Assembly (NCBI GenBank): GCA_025618425.1
Contig: CM046832.1
Span: forward strand, 24,748,559 to 24,812,558
Direction: 5' to 3'
Source: Heliocidaris tuberculata
Lineage: Eukaryota > Echinodermata > Echinoidea > Camarodonta > Echinometridae
DNA length: 64,000 nt
The position numbers and the translations under genes are program-made. A model generated the notes under the pieces. The model was given only the letters and a program-made list of their open reading frames with translations, ran no database searches and was not told where the DNA came from. This document shows, one piece after another, positions 8,703 through 18,240 of this stretch; within the stretch, counting starts at the first letter, position 1, and the number at the start of each line of letters is the position of its first letter.

Positions 8703-9688
8703 TCCAGAGTAGAAGAGAATCTACCCGAGCTGTTTACAACTCGAGGTTAGAAGCCTTCCATGCTTGGTGTGAGGAGGGGGGAGTTTCTCCCCGTTCTGCC
8801 TCAGTCGGTGCTATTGCAGATTTCCTGATCTCCCTTTTCGATAAGGGTAGATCTCTCTCTACCATTCGTGGATACCGATCAGCTATTGCTGCAGTTCACC
8901 TTGGTTTTTCTGATGGTTCTGGAGTTTCGAACTCTCCCTTCTTGACCCATTTGCTAAGATCGTTTTTCTTAAAACGACCAGCAAATCGCCAGTTGACTCC
9001 TGCGTGGAGTCTTCCTTTGGTTTTGGACGCTTTGGCCAAACCGCCTTTTGAGCCGTTGTGCAAAGCGTCGTTGCACCATCTCTCGATTAAGACTGCCTTT
9101 CTTGTCGCTATTGCTTCTGGGCAGAGAAGAAGCACTATTCAGGCTCTCTCTACGGCGCCCGGGCATATCAGATGGGAAAGGCAAGGTGTACGTCTTGTCC
9201 CTCGACCTTCGTTTATTGCCAAGAATCAGACTGATGCTTCTGGCTCCATCGAAGTGTTCTTGAGTCCTCTGTCGGAATTCTCTTCCGTTAAAGAGGACAA
9301 ATCTTGGTGCCCTGTTAGGGCGCTCAAATGGTACTTGGATAGGACTAAGGTCTTTCGTAAGGATGATCAGCTCTTTCTCATTTCCCGTCACCCTTATTCC
9401 CCAGCATCACGGGAGACTATCTCCCGTTGGATTGTCGAGGCTATCCAAGCTGCGGGTTCGGAGGCTCTTCTGTCTGAGATTCCTCCAAGAGCGCACGATA
9501 CCAGGAGTGTTTCCACTTCCTGGGCGCTTTTTCAGGGTATTCCTTTGGAGGATATCTTGAGGGCTGCCTTTTGGCGTTCCCCTACCTCCTTCACATCCTT
9601 CTATCTTAAGGATGTTCCTTCGGGTGAGGTTAGGTTTGCTACCTCTGGTTTGAGAGCTGCTTCGTCTTCCCTTTCTGCCCCTCGTTAG
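7022..9688 (+). CDS. DIRS ORF3, tyrosine recombinase
   Basis: The frame is open for 888 codons, but only about the last 335 (from roughly 8690) look like protein. The upstream part overlaps ORF2 and is Ser/Pro/Arg-rich, as expected of an off-frame reading, so the native start is probably near the end of ORF2. The C-terminal region has a phage-integrase-like core-binding domain (ESTRAVYNSRLEAFHAWCEE, then LSTIRGYRSAIAAVH) and a catalytic domain. The catalytic domain has Arg in SGQRRST (residue 702 or 703), the HxxR box HDTR (H825, R828) and the nucleophile candidate Tyr861 in TSFYLKD. This R-HxxR-Y set defines tyrosine recombinases. The enzyme would integrate a circular DNA intermediate without a target duplication. 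All key residues are present and the frame is intact. Confidence 0.93.
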   Translation: MSLPYLCNSQTLGEAQNDLEYEGHKYLHTKRAFPHGNLGLDSSGYQTVRRGHFGRPERCLLSRTDTPFFKGPVGFHLPRRNFPVQSLTIRPETGPSSFYSSSLCPSRFPQVSRSETFHLPGRLAPGGELCVRPSVSHGPTPLYHTESGVHSQLGQVGVDSYSQAHLPGCGNRHREPSRPPQSGEGSSDCLTSSISSPLTSSSGRPMAPIPGPLIEPCGCPPRLSASYEATPTSSSEVFQAQCRLSQGVDSSHRRNQTPAYPLVERVVPSSRQVSSHAPSVSLHLDGCLSSGVGRPLFGPGGLGGLVTPVHLTPHQCVGVDGSLHVSPSFREHDSRSLRPDFDGQHHCCCLHQPTRRDSFHYSERSDRQAVEVVSVSPSNSDSLLCSRPRQSDCRFSVPGHVPSLRVDTEPRGLRLPQFSLGPSRDRSVCDISQPSPPAILLSSAGSRGLGPRCVLPSVGELPGLRLSAGLLNSSGPAESSGGSGVGFAHSTLLAEETLVSSSSLSAGRSAALPSPESRPHSSTPIGDPPPSSSGSTFDRLASVGEDARTAGLSERASQFIVQSRRESTRAVYNSRLEAFHAWCEEGGVSPRSASVGAIADFLISLFDKGRSLSTIRGYRSAIAAVHLGFSDGSGVSNSPFLTHLLRSFFLKRPANRQLTPAWSLPLVLDALAKPPFEPLCKASLHHLSIKTAFLVAIASGQRRSTIQALSTAPGHIRWERQGVRLVPRPSFIAKNQTDASGSIEVFLSPLSEFSSVKEDKSWCPVRALKWYLDRTKVFRKDDQLFLISRHPYSPASRETISRWIVEAIQAAGSEALLSEIPPRAHDTRSVSTSWALFQGIPLEDILRAAFWRSPTSFTSFYLKDVPSGEVRFATSGLRAASSSLSAPR

Positions 9689-9735
9689 TTCTTCCCGTCC
9701 TGGGACATGCCACCCGGGTTTTTATCCGTGCTATT

Positions 9736-9830
9736 CTAGCAAATAGGTAGATACATTGATTTATTGCTGTAAATCAAGAAAATTATAACTAATTTTGTTA
9801 TTTACTAGATAAATCTATGTATCTACCTAT
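9736..9830. repeat. Internal complementary region (ICR) of the DIRS-like element
   Basis: Bases 9736-9775 are the reverse complement of the left end (CTAGCAAATAGGTAGATACA onward, ending GCTGTAAATC). From about 9779 to 9830 the sequence is the reverse complement of the unique right-end extension (AATTATAACTAATTTTGTTA onward). The two join over a short AAGA linker. In DIRS-1 this arrangement is thought to template completion of both ends and give a circular intermediate. Confidence 0.92.
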
Positions 9831-9893
9831 GTCCCTCCCTCCAGCCCCTCTCCTTGTCTGACAACATGTCCTAGACTCTGTCTCTGACTGCTC

Positions 9894-10067
9894 GGAAGAG
9901 GAAGAGCATGGCGGCTGCGCGATCATGATTGGTGGACGGGGAACACACGCGGGCGGGGCGTGCGCGTTTTGACTTAGCTTTTCTCGAATGACGGCATAGT
10001 TTGGGAAACTAGCAAATAGGTAGATACATAGATTTATCTAGTAAATAACAAAATTAGTTATAACTTT
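9894..10067. repeat. Right inverted terminal repeat with unique extension
   Basis: 9894-10026 is the inverted copy of 3969-4101. The outer 41 bases (10027-10067) contain TTTATCTAGTAAATAACAAA and differ from the left end; they match only the internal complementary region. Confidence 0.92.
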
Positions 10068-10535
10068 CTAGCCCAAGGTTGCTCTCCCCTCAGAATTTTG
10101 TCCCCGAACCCATCAAATTTGGTGGGAGCACCGGGAGAAGTCCCGGCAAGCGTCCACACTATGGGTTTGCCGGAGGAAGTCCTGATAATCAGGACCTAGT
10201 CTGAATGCAGCGCATGTAGCTTGAATAAATATATGTTTTCAGGGTTGTTACTGTGCTGTTGTATGAAATGTTCCCTGATTAAAGACAGACTAAGTCGCAC
10301 TGCTTGTTTTTGAAGATAAAAAGTACTCTAAAATTGCATTTATTGTTTTGTCATTTTTCATCAGTTGTAGGGATCCAGCCAAGCACTGTTAAAGTAAATC
10401 ACACCTTAATGTATCAGAACATATTATATAATAAATGCGTAATGTATAACCAAACCTTTAGGACATTTTCAGGGCCTAGACAAGTAAAAACTCATCTCAA
10501 AATCCAGGGTGTACCAAAACTCTTGACCAGTACTG

Positions 10536-11154
10536 TATTTATATATATAAATTATATATATCCTAGATGCATGTGATATGATAGTTTGATCATGAAAAAG
10601 AAGAAAGTAGTTTGAACTTGAAAAGTGCATCTCTGGGCTGCGATTCCAGTGTACCCAGTAATGTAAAGAACACTGATTCGATTAGAGCTGGGAGTCTACC
10701 CATCCAGGCATGGTAGCAAATTCTTTCGCTCACAGATTTTGTACTATGACTACCGTACTAGCACATACATGCATTGATGACTACCATGTCCAAAGTTGTT
10801 GTATTTGCTTGGATGAATTTCTTCAAATGTCATGCCATTTTATGCATACAGATTAATCGAGTTACCCTAAATATATTTGTTATTCCAGACCACCACATAG
10901 GCACATTGATTTTGATTAAGTTAGAGGCTTACAACTTACATAAATGTAACACAACATACATATTGAATTTAGTTTGAAAGAAAGTTTTGCAAAATTTCAG
11001 AATATGATTTTTTTTTTCTGTCAATAATTTACTAGTTACAAAGATTAGTTTTTTTAAGGTCAGCTAAATCAAGGAAAAAAAGAAACACTCTTCCTCACCA
11101 AAAGTAATTTTTAATTGTTGGCATCTTGGCAGAATATTTCAAAGCAAATGATAT
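10536..11154. other. AT-rich spacer, nothing recognised
   Basis: It begins with the TA target copy of the Tc1/mariner-like element and an AT run. No gene, RNA or element end is supported. Confidence 0.5.
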
Positions 11155-11363
11155 ACTGTAAAAGTGCAAATTTTCACGCTATTAATTATTGGCGCTCAGC
11201 AGAGTAAGGTAAATTTCACGTTTTAATTTCACCAAAGCGCTAGGCTCATGGGTAAAAGAATACATATACAAAACTATTTGTGTGTTTTTATTTTCGCGTA
11301 ACTTTCATGCCGTGTGAAATGCGCCAAAATTTTCACACCATGAAATATTCCACGTGTAGAGTA
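11155..11363. mobile_element. Possible small MITE with diverged inverted ends
   Basis: TACTGTAAAAGTGCAAATTT at the left and the reverse complement of the right end (TACTCTACACGTGGAATATT) agree over most positions. The interior has repeated TTTTCACG/CGTGTGAAA words on both strands. No clear target duplication is seen. Confidence 0.42.
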
Positions 11364-12225
11364 TCTGGTTAAGGTTTTAGTATAATTAAGAAATAAGAAA
11401 GCATAAACTTGTAAAATAATATGACCTACATATAATTCAAGACCAAGAAGTTTTCTCAACTTGTGTTATAGAATTTGAAATCTGTGGTCACATCACTATT
11501 CAATTTTTTTACACAGATAAAACCTCTCCACAAGCAGAGCTCTACCAAAACATTTTCATTTTCAAGATATGGAAGGTATCGCTTCTAAAGTGGGCAATAT
11601 TCATTACTTTAAAAGCCTCATCCAGATCAAAAGCTACACCATAACCCTCAATTACCCTATAAAAGTTCTCCTTGAACTTTAAGGAATCACAGAGTACTGT
11701 TTAGTTTGAAGGAAAATTGCACTCGGACGATAGTTTGTTGTATGCTTTTATGAGCGCCAGCATATTACCTGACCTCTATGTTATGCAGATCATATTGGAA
11801 AATGCTAAAGGGTATTAAACCTATGCTGTTTTCCAGAGTCGTAATAAAGTTTCTCTTTCATTTTTGTTGAAAGATATTGATTTTCTGAAGACATATATTC
11901 CTAAGTTTAGATAACTTGTTGTGTTCCTGGCAGAAGGACAAAAATAAAATCCTCAAGACAGCAGATGTTCTTTTCGAGAAAAACATATACTATACACTGT
12001 TTACCTTTTTTAAACTACATCTACAAAATGGGTATATCCCTCCATAGATAAGCTTAGTTGTTGTCTGTGGTAGTCTATTACATGAATATGTATTTCTCTA
12101 TACCCTTTCAATACAAAAGTAAAAAAGTGAAAATTTGATCCAAATTTGTGTTTGTACTCTTCTGCTGGGCACGCAGCAAAATTCATTAATCTTTGATGAA
12201 TTATCCATATGTCTCCTTCAACACA
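11364..12225. other. AT-rich spacer, nothing recognised
   Basis: No supportable gene, RNA or repeat structure is visible. Confidence 0.5.
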
Positions 12226-13736
12226 GTACCAAGAAAGAGAGATTATTCAATTAAAACAGGAAGGGCAAGGCTGACAAAAAATCATTAGCAGGTGCAGCTT
12301 CCGTTTATTTTCTGTTTAGTGTATGAAATCTGTATTTGAAATTGATTAACAAAATACAGAAATCTTTGAGGAAATATGCAATGCTATACATTTTCTGCAA
12401 GATGCAGTTTCAAGAAATGGTTTCCATCCAACTAAAACAGCAAGTGCACAGCTGATATTAATTCACCAGTACTTGTGGCTCCCATTTCTTTTCTTCTTAA
12501 TGCATGAAATCTGTATTTGAAAATATATTAATGAAATGCACAAATCTTTGATAAAATATGCATGTTTCCTTAAAAAGCTGTACCAGGAAAGAGGGATTAT
12601 CCAGCTAAAACCGCAAGTGCATGTCTGATAAAAATTCATAAGTAGGTGTGGCTTACATAAGTTTATTTTTTGGTAAATGCAAGAGTCTATATTAGAAAAT
12701 TGATTGCAAATCACTTTAAAGAGGCCATCTGATAGTGATGTATTCAGAAAAATGAAGCACATTTAGATGTATTTAAATATTGTCACAGATGCATCTAGTT
12801 CTATGAATTTCTATCTAAATAGCAATGTTGAGTGTAGAGTTCTAAAGACGGTTACATGTCGTTTTTCTGAAGGTTCGTTACTCCAACTGTTCATAATTCC
12901 GAAGGTTCATAGTCCCGAAAGTGTAAAAGGGTTCATAATTCCGAAAATGAAATAGGGTTTGTAATTCCGAAAATGAAATCATATTTCCGAAGGTTCGTAA
13001 TTCCAAAAAGTTATGTAGGGCTGTATTGTATTTTCAGAATTACGAACCTTCGGAATTAGGAATCATTTTTCAGTTTCGGAATGATGAACCCTTTTTCATT
13101 TTCAGAATTACGAACCCTATTTCATTTTCAGAATTACAAACCTTTGGAATAACGAACCTTCGGAGTAATGCATCAAATGTACGGAATTATGAACCCTATT
13201 TCATTTTCGGAATTATGAACCCCTTGCTATGGGAAATTTGCATTTTGGAATTACGAACCTTCAGATTGATAAACCTTGGGAAGAACGAACCTTCGGAAAA
13301 ACGAGTAACCCCCCTAAAGACTACATATTAGCTCATTAGCAGGTGCAGCTTCAATTTACTAAATCTTATTAATGCATCAAATCTGTATCTGAAAAGTGAT
13401 TAACGAAATACACAAATCTTTGATGAAATAATACGCCTGTTCTACGTTTTCTTCAAAAAGCAATACAAAGAAAGAGGAATTATCCAACTAAAACAGGAAG
13501 TGCGTGTCTGATAAAAATTCATTAGCAGGTGCGGCTTACATAAGTTTATTTTCTGGTAAATGCAAGAATCTATATTAGAAAATGGATTGCAAATCACTTG
13601 AAAGCGGCCATTCTTATTCAGAAAAATGAGGCACATTTAGATGTATTTAAATATTGTCACAGATGCATCTAGTTCTGTGAATTTCTATCTAAATAGCAGT
13701 GTTGAGTGTAGAGTTCTGAAAACTACATATACTGAA
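12226..13736. repeat. Degenerate repeat cluster (several diverged tandem units)
   Basis: Blocks such as CATTAGCAGGTGCAGCTTC, TGCATGAAATCTGTATTTGA, CACAAATCTTTGAT and the AAAGAGGxATTATCCAxCTAAA type recur at about 12240, 12420, 12590, 13330 and 13460. The longest pair, about 12577-12849 and 13460-13736, is 85-90 percent alike by eye, including TATTGTCACAGATGCATCTA. The copies are old. The last unit of the first block is interrupted by the element at 12850-13313. Confidence 0.75.
12850..13313. mobile_element. Inverted-repeat element built of GAAGGTTCGTAATTCCGAA modules, 8-bp TSD
   Basis: The ends are inverted versions of GGTTACNNGTCGTTTTTCYGAAGG, and the whole 464 bp is made of short modules related to AACCTTCGGAATTACGAACC and GGGTTCATAATTCCGAAAAT. 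These run one way on the left arm and the other way on the right. It is flanked by CTAAAGAC on both sides (12842-12849 and 13314-13321). The paralogous sequence at about 13711-13726 (GAGTTCTGAAAACTACATAT) has no insertion and gives the empty site. No coding capacity. The 8-bp duplication fits hAT-like or related transposases; the superfamily is not certain. Confidence 0.82.
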
Positions 13737-13781
13737 CAGAGGCAGCAAGAGCACAGCGGGCAATTTATTTGCAGATGAGGA

Positions 13782-13905
13782 TTCTATTCATTTGTTTGGT
13801 GATGCATGGAATCTTATTTGTCAATTGATCACACTTCACCTGAAGGAGGTGAACTGTTTATATTCCTCCAGCTGCAGCGGTTTAATGAAAGCCCTAAATC
13901 AATGC
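13782..13905. repeat. Dispersed old repeat, paired with 16475-16605
   Basis: Shared blocks in the same order include TTCATTTGTTTGGTGATGCA, ATTGATCACACTTCACCTGA and CCTCCAGCTGCAGCGGTT. The second copy is in the same orientation 2.7 kb downstream. A continuation (about 13945-14105) likewise resembles 20160-20310 (GGAGACTGAATTCA and neighbouring words). Confidence 0.68.
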
Positions 13906-14299
13906 ATCGTCGTCGGTAAAGAGCTCTCTGGCAAATCTTAGCTTGCGTAATAAGAGAACATTAAAAGACTTCCATGGTAGATATGAAAATGGCAACTCTG
14001 CCATTAAAAGCAATTCTTGTGAAATAGGTCGGGTAAAACAGATTTTTGCTCTCTGGAGACTGAATTCAGTACCTGTAATTAATGATTAGATTCTGTTACA
14101 GAGGTGTACACTGATGGTCTCATGCTGTGATTTATATTATTTTAGCTTTTGCTTGTGAGACAAAAATAGTAAGAAAACTGAAGGAAATAGTGTATGCAGA
14201 TAATTTCCCGGCACAAAATGTTTTCGATTTTTTAAAAAATCTGTTGTGTTCTCAGATTTGCAGTAGAAGTGGTTTAGAAAATAATACACACTCCCAATT

Positions 14300-14644
14300 C
14301 TGTCATTAATTTCCATTTTCTCTAAAGGAAATATTCAATCATACATGCACCTTAGATATAATCATTGCTCATATGTGTTTACAAAAAACACGTGTGAAAC
14401 AAATCTATTCCTTCATCAAAAACTAAGAAAATGAAATTTATGAAAATTTCTGTATTGAAAAAATGGGAGAGGAGCTCACAAGATACATCACAGAGTTGCC
14501 AATTTGTGTTTTTATTTGATTACAACTTTAAAAATTAATAACTTCCTTATTTCTTATCAGATTTTGCTCAAAATTTCACTGGTCTGTTTCTCTCATTTTT
14601 CTTCTTTTATTCAAATCAACTTCACACCAGGGTGGACTTTCCCT
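14300..14644. mobile_element. Truncated TTAA fold-back MITE
   Basis: Right arm only, ending CAGGGTGGACTTTCCCT followed by TTAA (14645-14648). It shares GAGTTGCCAATTTGTGTTT and related blocks with the complete copy at 20895-21434. The left arm is missing. Confidence 0.7.
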
Positions 14645-14699
14645 TTAAACATCAAATAATACTGATTTCATCAGCTGAGAGTTAGAAGAGCATGAAGCC

Positions 14700-14896
14700 A
14701 TGTCAAATGCCATTACGTTTAAAGCCCTTCTGGCTCGTAGAAGATGGTTTTCTTTTCTGTCAAATGAAAGACATTGATGCGTACTGCAGTTATACATAAA
14801 GTCATGTCAAATGCTATTACTTTTAATGCCATTCTGGCTCTCAGAAGATGATTTTCTTTTCTGACAAATGAAAGACATTGATGCGTACTGTAAACA
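14700..14896. repeat. Two-copy tandem repeat, 104-bp period
   Basis: ATGTCAAATGCCATTACGTT at 14700 recurs from 14804 as ATGTCAAATGCTATTACTTT. Each copy ends in AATGAAAGACATTGATGCGT. No function recognised. Confidence 0.85.
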
Positions 14897-14954
14897 TACA
14901 TGTATGGTCACATGAAGTCGCCAGCCTTATATGCATACCAAATATTTCTTTTTT

Positions 14955-16117
14955 TGTCCCCGCCGAACGAAGTTCGCGAGGGGACTATGAAACGGGCTCC
15001 GTTCGTGTGTGCGTGTGTGTGTGTGTGTGTGTCCGTCCGTCCGTCTGTCCGTGTGTGCTCAAATGTTAGAAAATGCTACTTCTCCGTCATTTCTTGGCCG
15101 ATTTTGATTCTGATTGTTTTATCTGATAGGGCTTGGTGAGAGCTTCCAAACTTCTACACAGAATCGTGAAATTCATTAATTATGCAAATTTATGCAAATT
15201 TATTCAAAATTGACGAAAAATGCTACTTCTCCTCTATTTCACATCGGATTTTGATTCCGATTGTTTTATCTGATAGGGCTGGGTGGGGGCTTCCAAACTT
15301 CTACACAGAATTTTGAAATTCATTAATTATGCAAATTTATGCAAATTTATTCAAAATTGACTAAAAATGCTACTTCTCCTCTATTTCACATCGGATTTTG
15401 ATTCCGATTATTTTATCTGATAGGGCTGGGTGGGGGCTTCCAAACTTCTACACAGAATTTTGAAATTCATTAATTATGCAAATTTATGCAAATTTATTCA
15501 AAATTGACGAAAAATGCTACTTCTCCTCTATTTCACATCGGATTTTGATTCCGATTGTTTTATCTGTTGGGCTGGGTGGGGGCTTCCAAACTTCTACACA
15601 GAATCGTGAAATTCATTAATTATGCAAATTCATGCAAATTTATTCAAAATCGACGAAAAATGCTACTCCTCCTCTATTTCTCATCGGATTTTGATTCCGA
15701 TTGTTTTATCTGATAGGGCTGGGTGGGGGCTTCCAAACTTCTACACAGAATTTTGAAATTCATTAATTATGCAAATTTATGCAAATTTATTCAAAATTGA
15801 CGAAAAATGCTACTTCTCCTCTATTTCACATCGGATTTTGATTCCGATTGTTTTATCTGATAGGGCTGGGTGGGGGCTTCCAAACTTCTACACAGAATTT
15901 TGAAATTCATTATTCATGCAAATTTATGCAAATTTATTCAAAATGGCTGAAGGTTCATAATGTTTTCATGTTTTATATTTCAGTTGTATACATGCATTGT
16001 TGGTATTCTCTTCTTTTGCATGCAGTAACATTATTATTTTATTCACTAAAGTTTTTCACTGAAGTTTTAAGGTTCAGGCTAGTTAATTTCCACAGATCTG
16101 CACTTCCGGCGGGGACA
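14955..16117. mobile_element. Inverted-repeat element with a minisatellite core
   Basis: TGTCCCCGCCG at 14955 and its inverted copy CGGCGGGGACA ending at 16117 bound a 1.16-kb unit. It comprises a GC-rich 5' segment, a (GT)n/(GTCC)n microsatellite (15005-15050), six copies of a 147-bp repeat (15071-15950) and an AT-rich 3' segment. No transposase is encoded. TIR plus tandem-repeat core resembles, in layout only, minisatellite-bearing non-autonomous elements of molluscs. The superfamily is unassigned, and no target duplication is evident beyond T-rich flanks. Confidence 0.68.
15071..15950. repeat. 147-bp tandem repeat, six copies
   Basis: Successive copies of AAATGCTACTTCTCC start at 15071, 15218, 15365, 15512, 15658 and 15805, a spacing of 147 bp with one 146. 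Copies are highly alike and contain TTCATTAATTATGCAAATTT and GGGCTGGGTGGGGGCTTCCA. The first is the most diverged. The period approximates nucleosomal DNA length, which may be coincidence. Confidence 0.93.
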
Positions 16118-17820
16118 TTTATTACGCATTGCGTAATTTACTCATTCACTTGTTTTAAATGAGGCACCATGTGTTCTTGCTCTTGAGAATTCCGCGTGAT
16201 TTCTGATTTTAATCAAATAAGCCGTCCATACACAGTGAGATGACAGTTGACTGCCTGTAGGGCATAAGGCAGCATTTTGGTGTTCATAATGTGTGAGATA
16301 TCACACAGTTTTTCTTAGCATGCTGAGATTTATCACACCATATAAACAGCAAGAATGATACAAATCATGCTTTTCAAGAATCATTGAAAATTCTGATGTG
16401 AGAAGAATGGGCTACTACCTCTAATCAAAGCTAGGAAAAGCATTTATAAAGTCTACGTGGAGAAAGTATTTTATTCATCTGTTTGGTGACGCATGGAATC
16501 TTATTTGGTGATAATTGATCACACTTCACCTGAAGGAACTTACCCTTTGACAGTTTGGTTACCTCCAGCTGCAGCGGTTAGTGAAAGCCCAAAGATCAAT
16601 GCGCTGTGCTGTCTGTTTCCTGGCAATCACAACACATTTGATACTTTACCAGAACATTGAAAGACTTCCCTTCACAAACATGAACTTCCCTCCTGAACAA
16701 ACTCTCATCATTTTCTGAAAGGTTAAGTGAAAGAAAACTGATGCATCATCATATGTGCAACAGGCGTATTTGCCAACCCATTTGCTGTGTAATTGAAGAT
16801 TTTAACAATACACGTTTGCAGCATCATGTTGAATTGTTTAAATGCATTTATTATTATCAAATATAATTTGAGAAATATGATAGTTCCTAGGCACTTAGCT
16901 TGTAAGAGAAGTAACTCAGTAAAATTGCTGATTTCAAGCTAGATACATGATTTTAGGATACAAGGAAAGTTTGCAATATATATATATATATATATATATG
17001 TTTTGTTTACACTGGAGTTAGTGCACTTACTCTTTGTACTATAAATGAGTTAATGTGATTTGTTCTGGTTTCTCCTGATCTGATGAAACTTTCCTATAAA
17101 TAGGAATGGCTGCACTACCATGCACTCCTTGCACAAAGTTCAATCAATTTAGCTGTGTGGATCCTATGCAATTTAGATTACCGTAGGTTGTGTGGGGTGA
17201 ACAGCAATATTGCTTTCTCCGCAATTTGCAGACCAATTGAACAAATTCTGGACTATAGAGTCGGCTTGGTAATTTGGTCTCTCTTTCCTTCTTTCTCTCT
17301 CTGCATCTCCACCTCTCTCTTCCCCACACTATATTGCCTATATACATCCCTACCCTACATGTTTAAACCATCTGAATAAAAGCTCCTTGTTTCATCTCTT
17401 TCTTCTCCCCCACCCCCCCCCCCCCACGCACACACTCTCTCTTCTGTTTCTTACCCCTGCCCTCTTTAACTCATTGTCTGTATTTCTCTTTCTTGTTACT
17501 CTCCAATTCAGTTTTGATTATGTCCTTCAAGTTATGTCAGAGGCAGTTTTTCTTATCTGTTCTTTATAACCCTTTATTTTTTACAGATTTCATCATGCCT
17601 GTTGATAATAGTCATATACATGTAGATACTGTAATTTACAGTATTGTAAACTACAGTGACATTTAACAAGGAGGAATATATTTTTCAGATTTTTTTTTTT
17701 CATTTTGTAGGATAATATTTAGTACAAGCGGTGAAACTGAGAAGGTCTTTTCATCATCTACATGTAATGATACTATATGCAACCAAACACAACATTTGAA
17801 CTGATAGCTAGGAGACTCCA
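16118..17820. other. AT-rich region with simple repeats, no gene
   Basis: It holds the second copy of the dispersed repeat (16475-16605), an (AT)12 run at 16975-16999, pyrimidine-rich DNA at 17278-17470 and a C run near 17410. No supportable ORF or RNA. Confidence 0.5.
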
Positions 17821-17979
17821 GGGCCCCGTCTTATAAAGAGTTGCCATTGATTCGAATCGATCGCAAGTCCTCCAATCAATCGCAAATTTACAATCTCCTA
17901 TCTCTTAAGTACAGAATTGCGTTTGATATCAATTGCCAATTATTTGCAATCAATCACAACTCTTTATGAGACGGGGCCC
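17821..17979. mobile_element. Short MITE with GGGCCCCGTCT termini
   Basis: GGGCCCCGTCTTATAAAGAG at the left and the inverted CTCTTTATGAGACGGGGCCC at the right give a roughly 23-bp terminal repeat with one or two mismatches around a 159-bp unit. The interior contains several GATTGATxxxAATC-type inverted words. No coding capacity. Confidence 0.8.
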
Positions 17980-18046
17980 AGAACATTAGCATTGTAAATG
18001 CTTCAATGTCCTACCATAATTTGTATATTTAGAAATACCACCAAAT

Positions 18047-18240
18047 AATGTGAGAAATCAGTTGAATTGAATGAGAGAAATAAATTGCATAGCTAAATTC
18101 ATTGTTCCTCCTTACTGACTTCCTTTTTTGTGGAAATGACTGCAGGGGTTGCAAAAACTGTCTCCGCCAGGATTTGAACCTGGGTCTTTGGCACTGTATG
18201 CCAAATGCCTTAACCACTAGACAACAGAGGCGGGTTGAGT
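18047..18240 (-). repeat. tRNA-derived SINE, full head and tail
   Basis: On the minus strand, 18231-18159 folds as a degenerate tRNA. It has an A-box-like TTGTCTAGTGGTTAAGG, a 4-bp D stem, a perfect 5-bp T stem (CCAGG/CCTGG) around TTCAAAT, and six of seven acceptor pairs. The anticodon loop is too long (9 nt between 5-bp stems), so it is not a functional tRNA. It is followed by an unrelated body shared with 53755-53880. Confidence 0.78.

Larger units (their letters stand above)
3947..10067 (+). mobile_element. DIRS-like tyrosine-recombinase retrotransposon, apparently full length
   Basis: The 6.1-kb element carries the complete DIRS architecture: inverted terminal repeats (left 3947-4101, right 9894-10067), three long ORFs on the plus strand (gag-like, RT/RNase H, tyrosine recombinase), and an internal complementary region at 9736-9830 just before the right repeat. 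The right terminal repeat has a unique outer extension not present on the left, as in DIRS-1. There is no target duplication, as expected for recombinase-mediated circle integration. The GC-rich body stands out from the AT-rich surroundings. I see no methyltransferase domain. The uninterrupted frames and identical terminal repeats suggest a young copy. Confidence 0.93.
2966..10210. mobile_element. Second inverted-repeat DNA element, split by the DIRS element
   Basis: The ends are CTGCATTCAGACTAGGTCC (2966) and its exact inverted copy ending at 10210. Each continues into a small internal palindrome (TCCCGATTGTCGGGA on the left, TCCTGATTATCAGGA on the right). Its own sequence is 2966-3946 plus about 10068-10210, roughly 1.1 kb. 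A TGCA palindrome sits at each boundary and could be either target duplication or terminal repeat, so I do not assign a superfamily. Near its right side an unrecognised open stretch (about 3767-3940) rich in Arg, Gln and Met is cut by the DIRS insertion. Confidence 0.68.
2385..10535. mobile_element. Tc1/mariner-like element, host of the nested insertions
   Basis: The left end (CAATGCTGGTCAAAAGATTC) and the reverse complement of the right end (CAGTACTGGTCAAGAGTTTT) form a terminal inverted repeat of about 32 bp that continues through a shared GGTACACCCTGGATTTTG block. Both ends are flanked by TA (2383-2384 and 10536-10537), the Tc1/mariner target. Its own DNA is 2385-2965 and 10211-10535, about 0.9 kb. 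No transposase frame survives, so it is non-autonomous or decayed. The rest of the interval is later insertions. Confidence 0.78.

Noticed and set aside
4429..9391. Long minus-strand frames inside the DIRS element
   Set aside because: They lie opposite well-supported coding sequence, show no domains, and are the usual stop-poor antisense shadows of GC-rich ORFs.
15071..15950. CRISPR-like array
   Set aside because: Repeats are contiguous 147-bp units without unique spacers; this is a minisatellite in a eukaryotic element.
18159..18231. Functional tRNA gene on the minus strand
   Set aside because: The T arm is perfect but the anticodon loop is oversized and an acceptor pair is lost. The sequence continues into a body repeated at 53755-53880, so it is a SINE head.
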